Part shown: one piece after another, positions 41,647 through 50,399 of the stretch
Position numbering within the stretch: the stretch's first letter is position 1
How the letters are laid out: every line of letters begins with the position of its first letter
Assembly (NCBI GenBank): GCA_964560875.1
Contig: CAZLMW010000030.1
Location: 1-64,000 of the forward strand
From: CAZLMW01 sp964560875
GTDB taxonomy: Bacteria > Myxococcota_A > UBA9042
Reading direction: 5' to 3'
Length of the DNA stretch: 64,000 nt
Position numbers and translations under genes: made by a program
Notes under the pieces: model-generated
Databases searched by the model: none
What the model was told of the DNA's origin: nothing
The model's input: only the letters and a program-made list of their open reading frames with translations

Positions 41647-41704
41647 TGCCTCCTGGTACCCGGGGAGATTGGTGTCCCGGGTTCGCTGAGCACAGAAGGA
41701 GGCA
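41647..41704 (-). promoter_or_regulatory. leader hairpin masking the hsp20 ribosome binding site (RNA-thermometer-like)
   Basis: In the minus-strand transcript, TGCCTCCT (from 41697-41704) can pair perfectly over eight bases with AGGAGGCA (from 41647-41654), which contains the whole Shine-Dalgarno sequence of hsp20. Inside this outer stem, ACCCGGG (41676-41682) pairs with CCCGGGT (41658-41664) around an 11-base loop. Only three bases lie between the inner stem and the ribosome binding site. A nested hairpin that hides the ribosome binding site of an Hsp20 gene is the architecture of known RNA thermometers such as ROSE and fourU elements, though this one matches neither consensus. Confidence 0.55.
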
Positions 41705-41786
41705 GCGCAGGATTGTCAAGACCTGATGACTTCTTTTAGATTACTATTTTCATGCTGTTTAGACATATGATGACATCAATCGAATC

Positions 41787-41814
41787 AACTTAGGACGGTT
41801 TGGTCGGTTGTCAA
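41787..41814 (-). promoter_or_regulatory. candidate hsp20 promoter
   Basis: TTGACA and TAAGTT with a 16-base spacer read toward hsp20. A start near 41780 would give a leader of about 140 bases that contains both arms of the ribosome-binding-site hairpin. The motif TCTTGACAA recurs 94 bases downstream (41713-41721). No CIRCE element was found. Confidence 0.35.
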
Positions 41815-41987
41815 GATGGCGGTCGCGCGATCAGCTGATTTGGCCAACGCGAAAGCGCGTGAACGGCTCACTGAACGTCTTCGCCGAAAAAATCGTCAGG
41901 TTTTTTGGCCCGTGAGGCGACGATCTTTGAGCAAAACCCCGATAAGTAGACATGGAACACACCTACATACATACACCCGCCCACACC

Positions 41988-44003
41988 ATGAACCGCCCTG
42001 CCCCGGCCGACCGGCTTCTCGAAGCGCTGCGAACACACTTCGGCCACGACTCGTTTCGCGGCGGGCAGCAGCGTGTTTGTGAATCCGTTCTCGACGGGGA
42101 GGACGCGCTGCTGGTGATGCCCACAGGGGGCGGCAAGAGTCTTTGCTACCAGCTGCCGGGCCTGCTGCGGAAAGGACCGACGCTCGTTATCTCGCCCCTC
42201 ATCGCGTTGATGGACGACCAGGTGAACAAGCTCAACGAGCGCGGTCTGCGCGCAGAGCGGATCCACAGCGGTTTGAGCCGGCAACACGCACGGGAAGCCG
42301 CCCGGCGGTATCGGGACGGCGAGCTGGACTACCTCGTCGTGGCTCCGGAACGACTGAAGGTGCCGGGTTTCGCGAAGTGGCTCAACAAGTATCCGCCGGG
42401 CCTGATCGCGATCGACGAGGCGCACTGCATCTCGATGTGGGGGCATGATTTCCGCCCGGAATACAGGCTCTTGGGCGAACGCGTACCGATCATTCGGCGC
42501 GGACACGAAATCCCCTTGTTGGCGATGACGGCCACAGCGACCGTTCGTGTGCAGCGCGATATTCTCAGCCGTCTCGACATCGGCCATGCCCGTCGATTCA
42601 TCCGCGGGTTCGCGCGGGATGACCTGGCGATCGAAGTCGTCGAGTGCGCACAGAACGAGCGTGTCGACCTGCTCAAAGGCCTCCTCGGGGACGACGCCCG
42701 ACGTCCTGCTTTGGTTTACGTACTTAGCCGTAAGAACGCGGAAGAAATCGCACAATCGCTCCACGACTCCGGGGACATGCACGCGCTTCCCTACCACGCC
42801 GGCATGAGTCCAGATCGCCGCTCGGACGTGCAAACCCGATTCCTCGCCGGCGACGTGGACGTGGTCGTCGCAACCGTCGCGTTCGGCATGGGCATCGACA
42901 AATCGAACATTCGCACCGTCGTCCACGTCGGCATGCCGGCGACCATCGAGGGCTACTACCAGGAGATTGGACGCGCCGGACGTGATCGCCAGGGTGCGCG
43001 GGCCGTGGCGTTGTTCAACTGGGGAGATCGTGGCCTGCACGAGTTCTTGCTCGACAAGAGCTACCCGCCCGTCAGTCGGCTGCGAGCTGTCGTGGCGGAG
43101 ATCCCCAGCGGCGGTCTCGCACGGTCCGACCTTCGCCCGGATCCCGATGACGCAACCGCGCTGGACAAGCTGATCGGGGCCGGGGTCGTCGAGGCGAGCG
43201 TGGACGGATGGCTACAACGGCGCGACGGCACCCCCAATTGGCAGGAGGACTACCAGGCTCAGCGTGCGTGGCGGACGTCGCAGCTCGATGATGCATTCGG
43301 CTATGTCGGTGAAACCGGCTGCAGGATGGCGGCGCTCGTTCGCTACTTCGGCGACCGGCGCGGCGACTCGATGCACTGCGGCATGTGCGATCACTGCCGG
43401 CCGGACGCGTGCGCGGTGCGATCTTTCGAGGCACCAGACAAGGACGCGATCGAGCTCATGCACACCATTGTCGACGTCCTCGGCAAGCGCCAAAACGATA
43501 GCGCGGGCCGCCTTTTCCGGGAGCACGTGGGCGGTTCAGCGGCGCGCCGGAAGGAATACGACCGTGTTCTCGCGGGCCTTGAACGGGCCGGGATTGTGCG
43601 CGGCTGGATGGACAGCTTCGAATCCAAGGGGCGGACGATTTCGTACCGACGTGTGGCGCTGGAGCGCGGCGACTGGAGCGACGACCCTCGGTGGCCGACC
43701 ACTGTCGAGCTCGATCACCGTCGGGCCGCTCAGAAACGAAAGCGCAAGAGGGCCAAGAGCGACAAACAGGACTACGACCTCGCGGGCGCGGACGAAGATG
43801 TGGTGGACGCGCTCAAGACATGGCGGCTCGGCAAAGCCCGCAGCGAACAGGTGCCGGCATATGTGGTTCTCCACAACCGAACCTTGCTGCAAATCGCCGC
43901 CGCCATGCCGACGAGCGAGGCCGAGCTGCTTGCCGTCAAGGGGATGGGACCGACCCGTGTTGAGCGATATGGCGCCGAGATCCTGGCCGAGTTGAGCAGA
44001 TGA
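41988..44003 (+). CDS. recQ: ATP-dependent DNA helicase RecQ
   Basis: A 671-residue 3'-5' helicase acting in recombination and fork repair. Motif I MPTGGGKS is at 44-51, motif II is 'IDEAHCISMWGHDFRPEY' (Met replaces the usual Gln of ISQWGHDFR), motif III is 'LAMTATAT', motif V is 'VATVAFGMGIDKSNIRTVVH' and motif VI is 'YYQEIGRAGRDR'. A zinc-binding CGMCDHC, a winged-helix region and a C-terminal HRDC domain ('VLHNRTLLQIAAAMPTSEAE') are present. The chosen ATG aligns with known RecQ N-termini. An ATG 36 bases upstream would add 12 residues from AT-rich leader. Neither has a good ribosome binding site. It overlaps murB by four bases. Confidence 0.95.
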   Translation: MNRPAPADRLLEALRTHFGHDSFRGGQQRVCESVLDGEDALLVMPTGGGKSLCYQLPGLLRKGPTLVISPLIALMDDQVNKLNERGLRAERIHSGLSRQHAREAARRYRDGELDYLVVAPERLKVPGFAKWLNKYPPGLIAIDEAHCISMWGHDFRPEYRLLGERVPIIRRGHEIPLLAMTATATVRVQRDILSRLDIGHARRFIRGFARDDLAIEVVECAQNERVDLLKGLLGDDARRPALVYVLSRKNAEEIAQSLHDSGDMHALPYHAGMSPDRRSDVQTRFLAGDVDVVVATVAFGMGIDKSNIRTVVHVGMPATIEGYYQEIGRAGRDRQGARAVALFNWGDRGLHEFLLDKSYPPVSRLRAVVAEIPSGGLARSDLRPDPDDATALDKLIGAGVVEASVDGWLQRRDGTPNWQEDYQAQRAWRTSQLDDAFGYVGETGCRMAALVRYFGDRRGDSMHCGMCDHCRPDACAVRSFEAPDKDAIELMHTIVDVLGKRQNDSAGRLFREHVGGSAARRKEYDRVLAGLERAGIVRGWMDSFESKGRTISYRRVALERGDWSDDPRWPTTVELDHRRAAQKRKRKRAKSDKQDYDLAGADEDVVDALKTWRLGKARSEQVPAYVVLHNRTLLQIAAAMPTSEAELLAVKGMGPTRVERYGAEILAELSR

Positions 44004-45067
44004 CGGCCGAGGCGATCGCAGCGCCGCGGCGGCTCGAAGCGAATGTGGATCTCGCGCCAAAGACAACCCTTGGCGTCGGCGGAAAAGCTCGATTTTTCGC
44101 GACCTTCAATGGTGAAGCAGAACTTCGCAATGCGCTCCTGTGGGCGCTGGCCAATGAGCTGCCGTGGTGGATTCTCGGCGAAGGCAGCAACGTCGTTATC
44201 GCGGATGAAGGACTGCCCGGACTCGTACTCCAACCCAACAGCGCACACCTGGTGTTCGATCAGCATGGCCAGGTGACCGTGGACGCCGGGGTCGCGTGGG
44301 ACTTCCTGGTCGAAGTGTGCGTGGCGCGCGGACTCGCCGGGATCGAGTGCCTGAGCGGGATTCCCGGGATGTGTGGTGCGGCCCCGATCCAGAACATCGG
44401 CGCCTACGGTCAGCAGCTGTCCGATGTTTTCGCAAAGGCGCGCGTGTTCGACACCGAGACCTGCACGGTGAACACGTGGTCACGGCAACAGTGCGGATTC
44501 GGGTATCGAGACAGCGTCTTCAAGCAGACGGCGCCGGGAAGCCATGTGATCCTGGACATCACTCTTGGACTCCAAACTGGTGGAAAACCAACGATTCGAT
44601 ACCCCGGCCTCCGCGCGCGACTTGGCGCTGATGCGAGCCTGCAGGAGGTCCGTCAAGTCGTGCTCGACGTGCGGTCCACGAAAGGCATGGTGGTCAGCTC
44701 GGCAGATCCCGACAGCCGGTCGGCCGGCTCGTTTTTCGTCAATCCAGTCGTGAGCGAGGACGCTGCAACCGCGGTCGCCGCACGGCTGGGGCGCGTCGAC
44801 ATGCCACGGTGGGACGTCGATGGCGGAATCAAGCTGTCAGCAGCTTGGCTCATCGCGGCGTCCGGTATGGACAAGGGATACGGCGACGGCCCGGTGGGGT
44901 TGTCCACCAAACACACGCTCGCGCTGGTCAATCGGGGCCAGGGCACGGCCGCCGACATTGCCGATTTTGCACAGCACGTCGCCGACTGCGTGTTCCGGTC
45001 GACAGGCATCCAGTTGCACGCTGAACCGCGTTTCCTCGGGATGACCGGGCTCGTCACCGCACCCTGA
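44000..45067 (+). CDS. murB: UDP-N-acetylenolpyruvoylglucosamine reductase
   Basis: A 355-residue FAD enzyme that reduces UDP-GlcNAc-enolpyruvate to UDP-MurNAc in peptidoglycan synthesis. Recognisable parts are 'NTTLGVGGKA'-like 'KTTLGVGGKARFF', 'ILGEGSNVVIADEG' (FAD binding), 'CLSGIPGMCGAAPIQNIGAY', 'FGYRDSVFK', the catalytic serine in 'RSAGSFFVNPV' and the glutamate in 'LHAEPRFLG'. The YRDSVFK insertion places it in the type I (E. coli-like) group. The ATG overlaps the recQ stop, an unusual pairing. The 3' end overlaps the convergent glycosylase gene by 14 bases. Confidence 0.95.
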   Translation: MTAEAIAAPRRLEANVDLAPKTTLGVGGKARFFATFNGEAELRNALLWALANELPWWILGEGSNVVIADEGLPGLVLQPNSAHLVFDQHGQVTVDAGVAWDFLVEVCVARGLAGIECLSGIPGMCGAAPIQNIGAYGQQLSDVFAKARVFDTETCTVNTWSRQQCGFGYRDSVFKQTAPGSHVILDITLGLQTGGKPTIRYPGLRARLGADASLQEVRQVVLDVRSTKGMVVSSADPDSRSAGSFFVNPVVSEDAATAVAARLGRVDMPRWDVDGGIKLSAAWLIAASGMDKGYGDGPVGLSTKHTLALVNRGQGTAADIADFAQHVADCVFRSTGIQLHAEPRFLGMTGLVTAP

Positions 45068-45665
45068 ACCGCCATGGAAGCTGGGCGTCGTCGCCGGCGT
45101 AATCGATTCCCACCCGCGGGCCGACCGCCACATCAGCGTCGTCGACAGGCGCGCCGGCTTCGAACCAAACTCCCTGGCTGCCGTCGATCGCGATGCCGTT
45201 GTGAGCGCCCGTGATCGCGAGGCCCTGGCACAACTTGGCTGGACCGTCACACCAAAGCCTCGGGCTCGCGGCGACGCGCCGAGACGGTTTGCGACCGCCT
45301 TCCGTCCACCCGCGCCGGCTGCGAACAACCCCCAGCACGTCGTCATCGCCGAGCGGTTCGACGCCGCGAATGAGCACAGCCTGACCATCGTCTGCGGGGC
45401 CGGTGACAACGTTGAATTGCCAATGCATCCCGTACACGAAGAACACATACGTGATGCCACCGGGCTCGAACATCACCCGTGTCCGCTTGGTGCGCTTGCC
45501 CCCAAAGCAATGTGCGCCGCGTTCGGCGTGGTGGTACGCCTCCGTCTCGGTGATCCGGGCACGGACGAGCGTGCCGTCTACGTGGGTGCAGAGCACGCGC
45601 CCAAGCAGATCCCGAGCCACGTCGAGCACGTGACGGCGATAGAACTGGACGGGAAGCGGCCGCAC
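45054..45665 (-). CDS. 3-methyladenine DNA glycosylase (AAG/MPG family)
   Basis: A 203-residue base-excision repair enzyme that removes alkylated purines. 'FYRRHVLDVARDLLGRVL' is the family's opening. The catalytic Glu42 is in 'ITETEAYHHAERGAH'. 'YVFFVYGMHWQFNVVTGPA' carries the intercalating/aromatic region, and 'VLIRGVEPL', 'GPAKLCQGLAI' and 'GPRVGIDYAGDD' close the fold. The start is a GTG. It lies 11 bases after the nitronate monooxygenase-like gene and is probably cotranscribed with it. Confidence 0.92.
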   Translation of the reverse strand: MRPLPVQFYRRHVLDVARDLLGRVLCTHVDGTLVRARITETEAYHHAERGAHCFGGKRTKRTRVMFEPGGITYVFFVYGMHWQFNVVTGPADDGQAVLIRGVEPLGDDDVLGVVRSRRGWTEGGRKPSRRVAASPRLWCDGPAKLCQGLAITGAHNGIAIDGSQGVWFEAGAPVDDADVAVGPRVGIDYAGDDAQLPWRFRVR

Positions 45666-45676
45666 GCGCTCGTTGA

Positions 45677-46708
45677 TCAGCTTGCGGCGGCAAGATCTGC
45701 GTCGTCGGCCTTCTTCGCAATTTCATGTGCGCGGACGGCCGCGGCGAATGAACGGACGATGTCACCGGCAGGCTCCACCTTGTCGATGTCTTTGACGCTC
45801 TTGCCGGCCTGCCAGTAGTCCTTGTAGGCATTGCCCTTGTGCACGGCCTGGCGCAGCTGCCAGATGGACTGCAGCGCATAAAGCGTGCGCATCCAGTGCT
45901 TGGTCTTACGCCCGCGAAGCATCCACCGGGCGATGGGGCCGGCTTTGGTGCCAATGCGCTCGATGTACGGCGTCTTGATGACCGCTACCGGCACGCCCGA
46001 CAACTTCTCGGTGAGCACGATGTCCTCTTGCTGCGCCCGCACGATCGCCGCCTTGTAATCGTTGTGCACGCTGCATTCGGCCGACGCGATGAAGCGCGTG
46101 CCCATTTGGACGCCGGCAAAACCAAGCTCGAGCGCATCGATGAAGTCTTGCTCTCCACCGACACCGCCGGCGCAGATAAGAGGCACACCGAGGTCTTTGC
46201 AGTCCGCGATCAGCTCCTGCGGCGTGAGCTCGCCAGCGTGACCACCGGCGCGGTTGTTCACGCAAATGAGACCGTCCACGCCGCCAGCGATCGCGCGATC
46301 AGCCCATTTCCGCGACGTCACGTCGTGGAAGACGGTCCCACCGGCGGCATGAACTTTCGCAACAACTTCATCGGGCTTGCCGAGGGCGGTCACGAAAAAC
46401 CGGACGCCTTCCTCCAGGGAGATGTCGAGCCAACGGCGGACGCGATCTTCGTACACCTTGGCCGACTTCTCGAGAATGAGGTTGACGCCGATCGGCTTGT
46501 CGGTGAGCTCGCGGATGCGGCGAAGGCCCTTGCGGTACTCGTACTTGTGCACGAACTCGAGGCTCATCGGCTGGACGATTCCGATGCCGCCGGCTTCCGA
46601 AACAGCAGCGACCAGCTCCGGGTTGGTGCACGGATACATCGCGCCGCAGATGAGCGGCACTTCGATGCCGAGAAGCTCGGTCAGAGAGGTATTGAGCATG
46701 GTGGACAT
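45677..46708 (-). CDS. nitronate monooxygenase-like flavoenzyme (NPD family)
   Basis: A 343-residue FMN-dependent TIM-barrel protein of the 2-nitropropane dioxygenase family. 'IEVPLICGAMYPCTNPELVA', 'AVSEAGGIGIVQP', 'CVNNRAGGHAGELTP', 'VPLICAGGVGGEQDFIDALE' and 'FAGVQMGTRFIAS' are the substrate- and phosphate-binding segments. True nitronate monooxygenase, enoyl reductase-like or other activities are all possible within the family. The C-terminal part (about 250-320) is helical and Lys/Arg-rich ('RGRKTKHWMRTLYALQS'), longer than in the shortest members. I chose the ATG aligned with family N-termini, although an 18-residue extension is open upstream. Confidence 0.85.
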   Translation of the reverse strand: MSTMLNTSLTELLGIEVPLICGAMYPCTNPELVAAVSEAGGIGIVQPMSLEFVHKYEYRKGLRRIRELTDKPIGVNLILEKSAKVYEDRVRRWLDISLEEGVRFFVTALGKPDEVVAKVHAAGGTVFHDVTSRKWADRAIAGGVDGLICVNNRAGGHAGELTPQELIADCKDLGVPLICAGGVGGEQDFIDALELGFAGVQMGTRFIASAECSVHNDYKAAIVRAQQEDIVLTEKLSGVPVAVIKTPYIERIGTKAGPIARWMLRGRKTKHWMRTLYALQSIWQLRQAVHKGNAYKDYWQAGKSVKDIDKVEPAGDIVRSFAAAVRAHEIAKKADDADLAAAS

Positions 46709-46800
46709 GACGATCCGTAGCGGTTTGGGGGAGACGGAAGTGTGATCTATGTGAAGGACCAAATCGGAGTTTCTTCACAGCAATCAAGTAGCTCACGGGT

Positions 46801-47847
46801 TCAAGCGGGCGCGAGGGTTGGGTGCAGGGACGCCAGCAGCTTCATCGGAAGCGGCGGCATGCGTTCTAGCAACTTGCCCAACTTGCGCAGGGCGCGAGGA
46901 TTCCTGCGTTGGTGCTTACGCGCAATGATCAACTCGTTCTTGAGCGAGTGTTCCCACCCAACCAGCTCCGTAGCACGCACCTTGTAGCCGGCCGCCTCGA
47001 GCACGAGGCATCGAATCACGTTGGTCAGGTGCGCCGAAAACTCCCGACGATGAAACGGCGTGCGCCACAATGCACTGAGCGGTCCCGCGTCGGCGCGCCC
47101 CTTGAGCAGCCCGAAGACCTCGGTCTGGCAACACGGTACGACGGCGATCAGGTCGGCGTCTGAGAGGAGGCCGAGCGTGATCGCGTCGTCGGTCGCGGTG
47201 TCGCACGCATGGAGGGCGACCACCGCGTTGGGCGCACGCACCAGGGGTTCGTGACCACCGGATGCAACCGCAGAGATCGCCTGCGAAATCTGCGCCTCGG
47301 CAAACGAGAGCCGGGAAAAGCCGAGCCGCCCTGCCCGTTCTGTGGCGCGCGCGACCAGGTCTGCGCGCGAATCCAGCCCGATCAACTCGCCAAACTCGCC
47401 GCGCGCCAGGAAGACCTCGTACATCGCGAAAGCGAGGTATCCGTTGCCCGCGCCTGCATCCACGAAGACAGGATTGTCGTGCGACTTCAGGACCTGCTCG
47501 ATTCCCGGCTGAAGAAGCGTGCAAAAGTGGTTTATTTGCTTGAGTTTACGGCGCGCGTCGGCGTTCAAATCACCGCTTCGTGTGAGCAGGTGTAGCTCCT
47601 TGAGGAGCGCGGTCGATTGGGCGCTGAGCATCTCGGTAAACACGCGGTCGGCGCGCACTTTGCGACGCTCTTTTTTTGCGGCGCGAGGTTTGGGTGCGGT
47701 GGGCTGATCCGGTTGCCCAAACACTTTGTCTGCCGCTTTCTCTGTGGCTGTCTCCGGCGCGTTCTCCCAGGCTCTCTCCGGCGCTTTCTCGGCTGTTTCG
47801 GCCAGGGGCGTTGGCAGCGGATCAGGTTGGTCGTGGACGTCGGTCAT
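46801..47847 (-). CDS. SAM-dependent methyltransferase, METTL25/TRM13-like
   Basis: A 348-residue protein. The first 65 residues are Ala/Glu/Pro-rich with imperfect 'ENAPETATEKA' repeats. Then comes a Lys/Arg-rich stretch and a methyltransferase fold with motif I 'VFVDAGAGNGYLAFAMYEVF', the acidic 'IGLDSRADLVARATERA', and 'NAVVALHACDTATDDAI', which is typical of the METTL25/TRM13-type RNA or protein methyltransferases. 'LIAVVPCCQTE' contains the conserved paired cysteines. Substrate unknown. The ATG that begins the disordered segment was chosen over a longer frame upstream. It is divergent from the orphan 822-residue protein gene. Confidence 0.8.
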   Translation of the reverse strand: MTDVHDQPDPLPTPLAETAEKAPERAWENAPETATEKAADKVFGQPDQPTAPKPRAAKKERRKVRADRVFTEMLSAQSTALLKELHLLTRSGDLNADARRKLKQINHFCTLLQPGIEQVLKSHDNPVFVDAGAGNGYLAFAMYEVFLARGEFGELIGLDSRADLVARATERAGRLGFSRLSFAEAQISQAISAVASGGHEPLVRAPNAVVALHACDTATDDAITLGLLSDADLIAVVPCCQTEVFGLLKGRADAGPLSALWRTPFHRREFSAHLTNVIRCLVLEAAGYKVRATELVGWEHSLKNELIIARKHQRRNPRALRKLGKLLERMPPLPMKLLASLHPTLAPA

Positions 47848-47930
47848 GGTTTTCGTCCCGGCGCCACTTGAAATGAGAGGGCGCGGCTCGTCGATTGTGC
47901 CGGCGCAGGGGGCTGGGGCACAATCGCCAC

Positions 47931-50399
47931 GTGCAGAACACTCAAGGGCAGAGCGACGCCGCAACGGCGACGTCCACGAAACCACCTCCAAAGGGATACG
48001 GGCCCGCCCGCGTGGGAGGCCAGGACTACGACTGGCAGCGACTCACCACATTGGCTGCGGCCCCGTGGACTTGCGTCGAGCTGCCCGAACACGACGGGAC
48101 GGCGCGCGTGGGATCGGCGGACGGCGGCGAGGATGCTCCGGCCAAGGTGGACGCCGCGGCATTGCGCAAAGCCATGCTGGCCGTGCTGGCGGCGGCGGAC
48201 TACCGAGAGGCGGTTCAGGTCCTCGAACAGAGAGCTCACCTCGTCGATACGGGGGAAGATGATGCGATCGTCCCCTGGCACGACAAACTGCTCGACCAGC
48301 GGATGCACCAGGTTGCGTTCTGGCTGATTCACGTTGGCGCCAGGTTGGCCGAAAGGAACGCGTCCGATGCGAACAAGGGCCTGCGTGCAGGTGGCCGACT
48401 GCTGCGGCTCGTGTTCGCGGACAGGAGGATTCGGACAGCCGTCGATCGCGCCGAGCTGCTCACGGGGGCGCTGGCCCTGGCTGCGGCGGGAGAGGTCGTC
48501 GAGGCCGCGGAGTCCGTCACCGGCCTCAGAAGCTCCGCGCCGATCGATGCAGCGCTCATCGCACTTCTTTGCGGCGAAATGGCGGTCGCTGGACGCGCCG
48601 CACAAGGGGTCTCGATCCGCATGGGCCGCGCCACGCTGCACGCGGTCATGGCGGAGACGTTGGCGCCGATCATCAAGGCCTGCGACCGACATAGCTACGA
48701 CGATATCGCGCAGTCGTGCGAGCAGCTCAGCGCGATCCGTGAGCGCGCCGCAGACGAAGAAGATCCGTGGGTTTGGTGGCGGGCGCGCTTGCTTCGAATC
48801 ACGGCACGTTCGATGGCACGGCGATCGCCGATCGCGTCGCTTTCGGGCGCGCTCAGCGAGGACCGTACCGTGCGCCTTTCTCGTGCGATCGCGCGGATCG
48901 GAGTCGGCGCACTGCCGCTGCTCAACGACGCCGCGCGGACCGCGGTTGCGGCGAGCGTTGGCCGTGGCGCGCGGATGATTGTGTCGGACGACCCGCGAAC
49001 CACGTGGCTCTGTGCGGCAAGTTCCATCGTCGCGACTGCCGAGAGGGGGAGCACGTGGGTGCGTGTGGCTGATGCGGCCAGCGGGCGGGCACTCGCTTCT
49101 AGGATCGCCCAGCTCGGAAATGCGACGTCTGACCTGCGGGTCGATCTCGTCGGCGGCGATGAGAGCGTGTTGCGCAAGGGCGCGATCAGCATCGGGACCG
49201 CCGTCGATCTCGTGTCCGCACGGGCCCGGTCGATCGAGGACGACGGTCAATTGGAGCAACCAACAGGCCTCATTTGCCTCGATCTGCCGGCCGGCGTCGA
49301 AGACCCCACTTTGCGCGAAGAAGTGGCACTTGAGGCGCTTGTAGCGGTTGCGGATGCAGCAAAGGCGGATCGCGTCCTTGTTGTCGCCCGCAACGACCGC
49401 AACGCCGCGGTCGCCAAGTGGTGGAAAAGAGCGAAGAAGCCCGACGCGACGGTGCGCCGAGGCCTGCCACTGCGACGCGGCGTTCTGTTCGTCACCGACG
49501 CACGCGTCCGAATCGCATGGCGCGACGCGATCGGCAGCCTTCAGCCCAGCTGGTTTCAGACGGTGGAGCTCGCCGACAAAAGCCGCACGTTCCCGGTCGG
49601 GCGAAATGAGGCCGTGGCCGCTGCCGCTACCCGCTATGCGCGGCTCGGCCCGACTGTCGTGGTTTGCGCCGCGCCCAAAGCGCTCGCTGAGGTTGTGCAA
49701 GGAGCCGTGACCGCTGCGCAACTGCGGGAGGGCGTGCTTCGGCCGCACCGCTGGCCGCACGACGAGTGGCAGCGCTTTGACAGGGCCGCCCGAGACGCCG
49801 GGCTCAGCGATGAACGGGTCCGCGCAACCCGCGCTGGGTTCGCTTCGTGGTCGCGCACCGACGCGCCTCCAGTCCGGGACGCCATGGAGAGGTTGTTGGC
49901 AAGCACCGCCGCTCGCGTCGCCATCGTCGACCTGGACCTGCCCGCGATACGTCTCGCGCCGTACGCCCACGTTCTGTTCACAGCCGCGACTGCAGACGGT
50001 CTGCGTCTCGATCCGGCCGCGGTAGCTCGCTACGCCCACCACGCGGGCGTTCCTGGGGTCGATCGGCAAGGTCAGCTGCTCATCGCGGTCGATGGGCGGC
50101 GCGCGCGCGAGCAAGTGGTTCGTGACGTCGGCGAAACCGACGCGTTGCTTGCTGGACTGACCTCCGTCCCAGCTTCTGGCGGGCTCTTACACGCCGCGGA
50201 CGTCCTGGCCTCGACCAGCAAGGCCAAAGCTGCCGTCGCCAACCGGACCTACACCGCGGAGCTGCTCGCCAATTCGCCAGGCGCGGCGCTGGTCGACGCG
50301 AAGCACACGCTCGCCGCGGCAGAGTCGGGCAAACCGCGCTCGAAGCTGACGAAGAACCGCCTCAAGGCGCTGGCGAAGGCGCTCGCTTCGTCAACGTGA
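47931..50399 (+). CDS. orphan 822-residue protein, unknown function
   Basis: A large soluble protein without signal peptide or membrane segments. Ala/Val/Arg content is high and there is no repeated motif. The N-terminal half looks helical ('ALRKAMLAVLAAADYREAVQ'). The middle and C-terminal half contain alternating beta-alpha segments such as 'TGLICLDLPAGVEDP', 'DRVLVVARNDRNAAVAKWWK', 'LGPTVVVCAAPKALAEVVQG' and 'YAHVLFTAATADGLRLDP', vaguely like a degenerate helicase or Rossmann-type fold. No Walker or DEAD motif is present, so this remains unassigned. The start is a GTG; a TTG 36 bases upstream is the alternative. The last 38 bases overlap the convergent EEP-family gene. Confidence 0.75.
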   Translation: MQNTQGQSDAATATSTKPPPKGYGPARVGGQDYDWQRLTTLAAAPWTCVELPEHDGTARVGSADGGEDAPAKVDAAALRKAMLAVLAAADYREAVQVLEQRAHLVDTGEDDAIVPWHDKLLDQRMHQVAFWLIHVGARLAERNASDANKGLRAGGRLLRLVFADRRIRTAVDRAELLTGALALAAAGEVVEAAESVTGLRSSAPIDAALIALLCGEMAVAGRAAQGVSIRMGRATLHAVMAETLAPIIKACDRHSYDDIAQSCEQLSAIRERAADEEDPWVWWRARLLRITARSMARRSPIASLSGALSEDRTVRLSRAIARIGVGALPLLNDAARTAVAASVGRGARMIVSDDPRTTWLCAASSIVATAERGSTWVRVADAASGRALASRIAQLGNATSDLRVDLVGGDESVLRKGAISIGTAVDLVSARARSIEDDGQLEQPTGLICLDLPAGVEDPTLREEVALEALVAVADAAKADRVLVVARNDRNAAVAKWWKRAKKPDATVRRGLPLRRGVLFVTDARVRIAWRDAIGSLQPSWFQTVELADKSRTFPVGRNEAVAAAATRYARLGPTVVVCAAPKALAEVVQGAVTAAQLREGVLRPHRWPHDEWQRFDRAARDAGLSDERVRATRAGFASWSRTDAPPVRDAMERLLASTAARVAIVDLDLPAIRLAPYAHVLFTAATADGLRLDPAAVARYAHHAGVPGVDRQGQLLIAVDGRRAREQVVRDVGETDALLAGLTSVPASGGLLHAADVLASTSKAKAAVANRTYTAELLANSPGAALVDAKHTLAAAESGKPRSKLTKNRLKALAKALASST

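Noticed and set aside
41714..41720. TTGACA close to hsp20 as its promoter -35 box
   Set aside because: A start from this box would fall inside the leader hairpin and remove the anti-Shine-Dalgarno arm, and no -10 lies at the right spacing. The upstream copy fits better.
47844..50114. 756-codon open frame antisense to the orphan protein gene
   Set aside because: Arg/Pro/His-rich without fold-like pattern, while the plus-strand frame has regular beta-alpha periodicity and a compact divergent start region.
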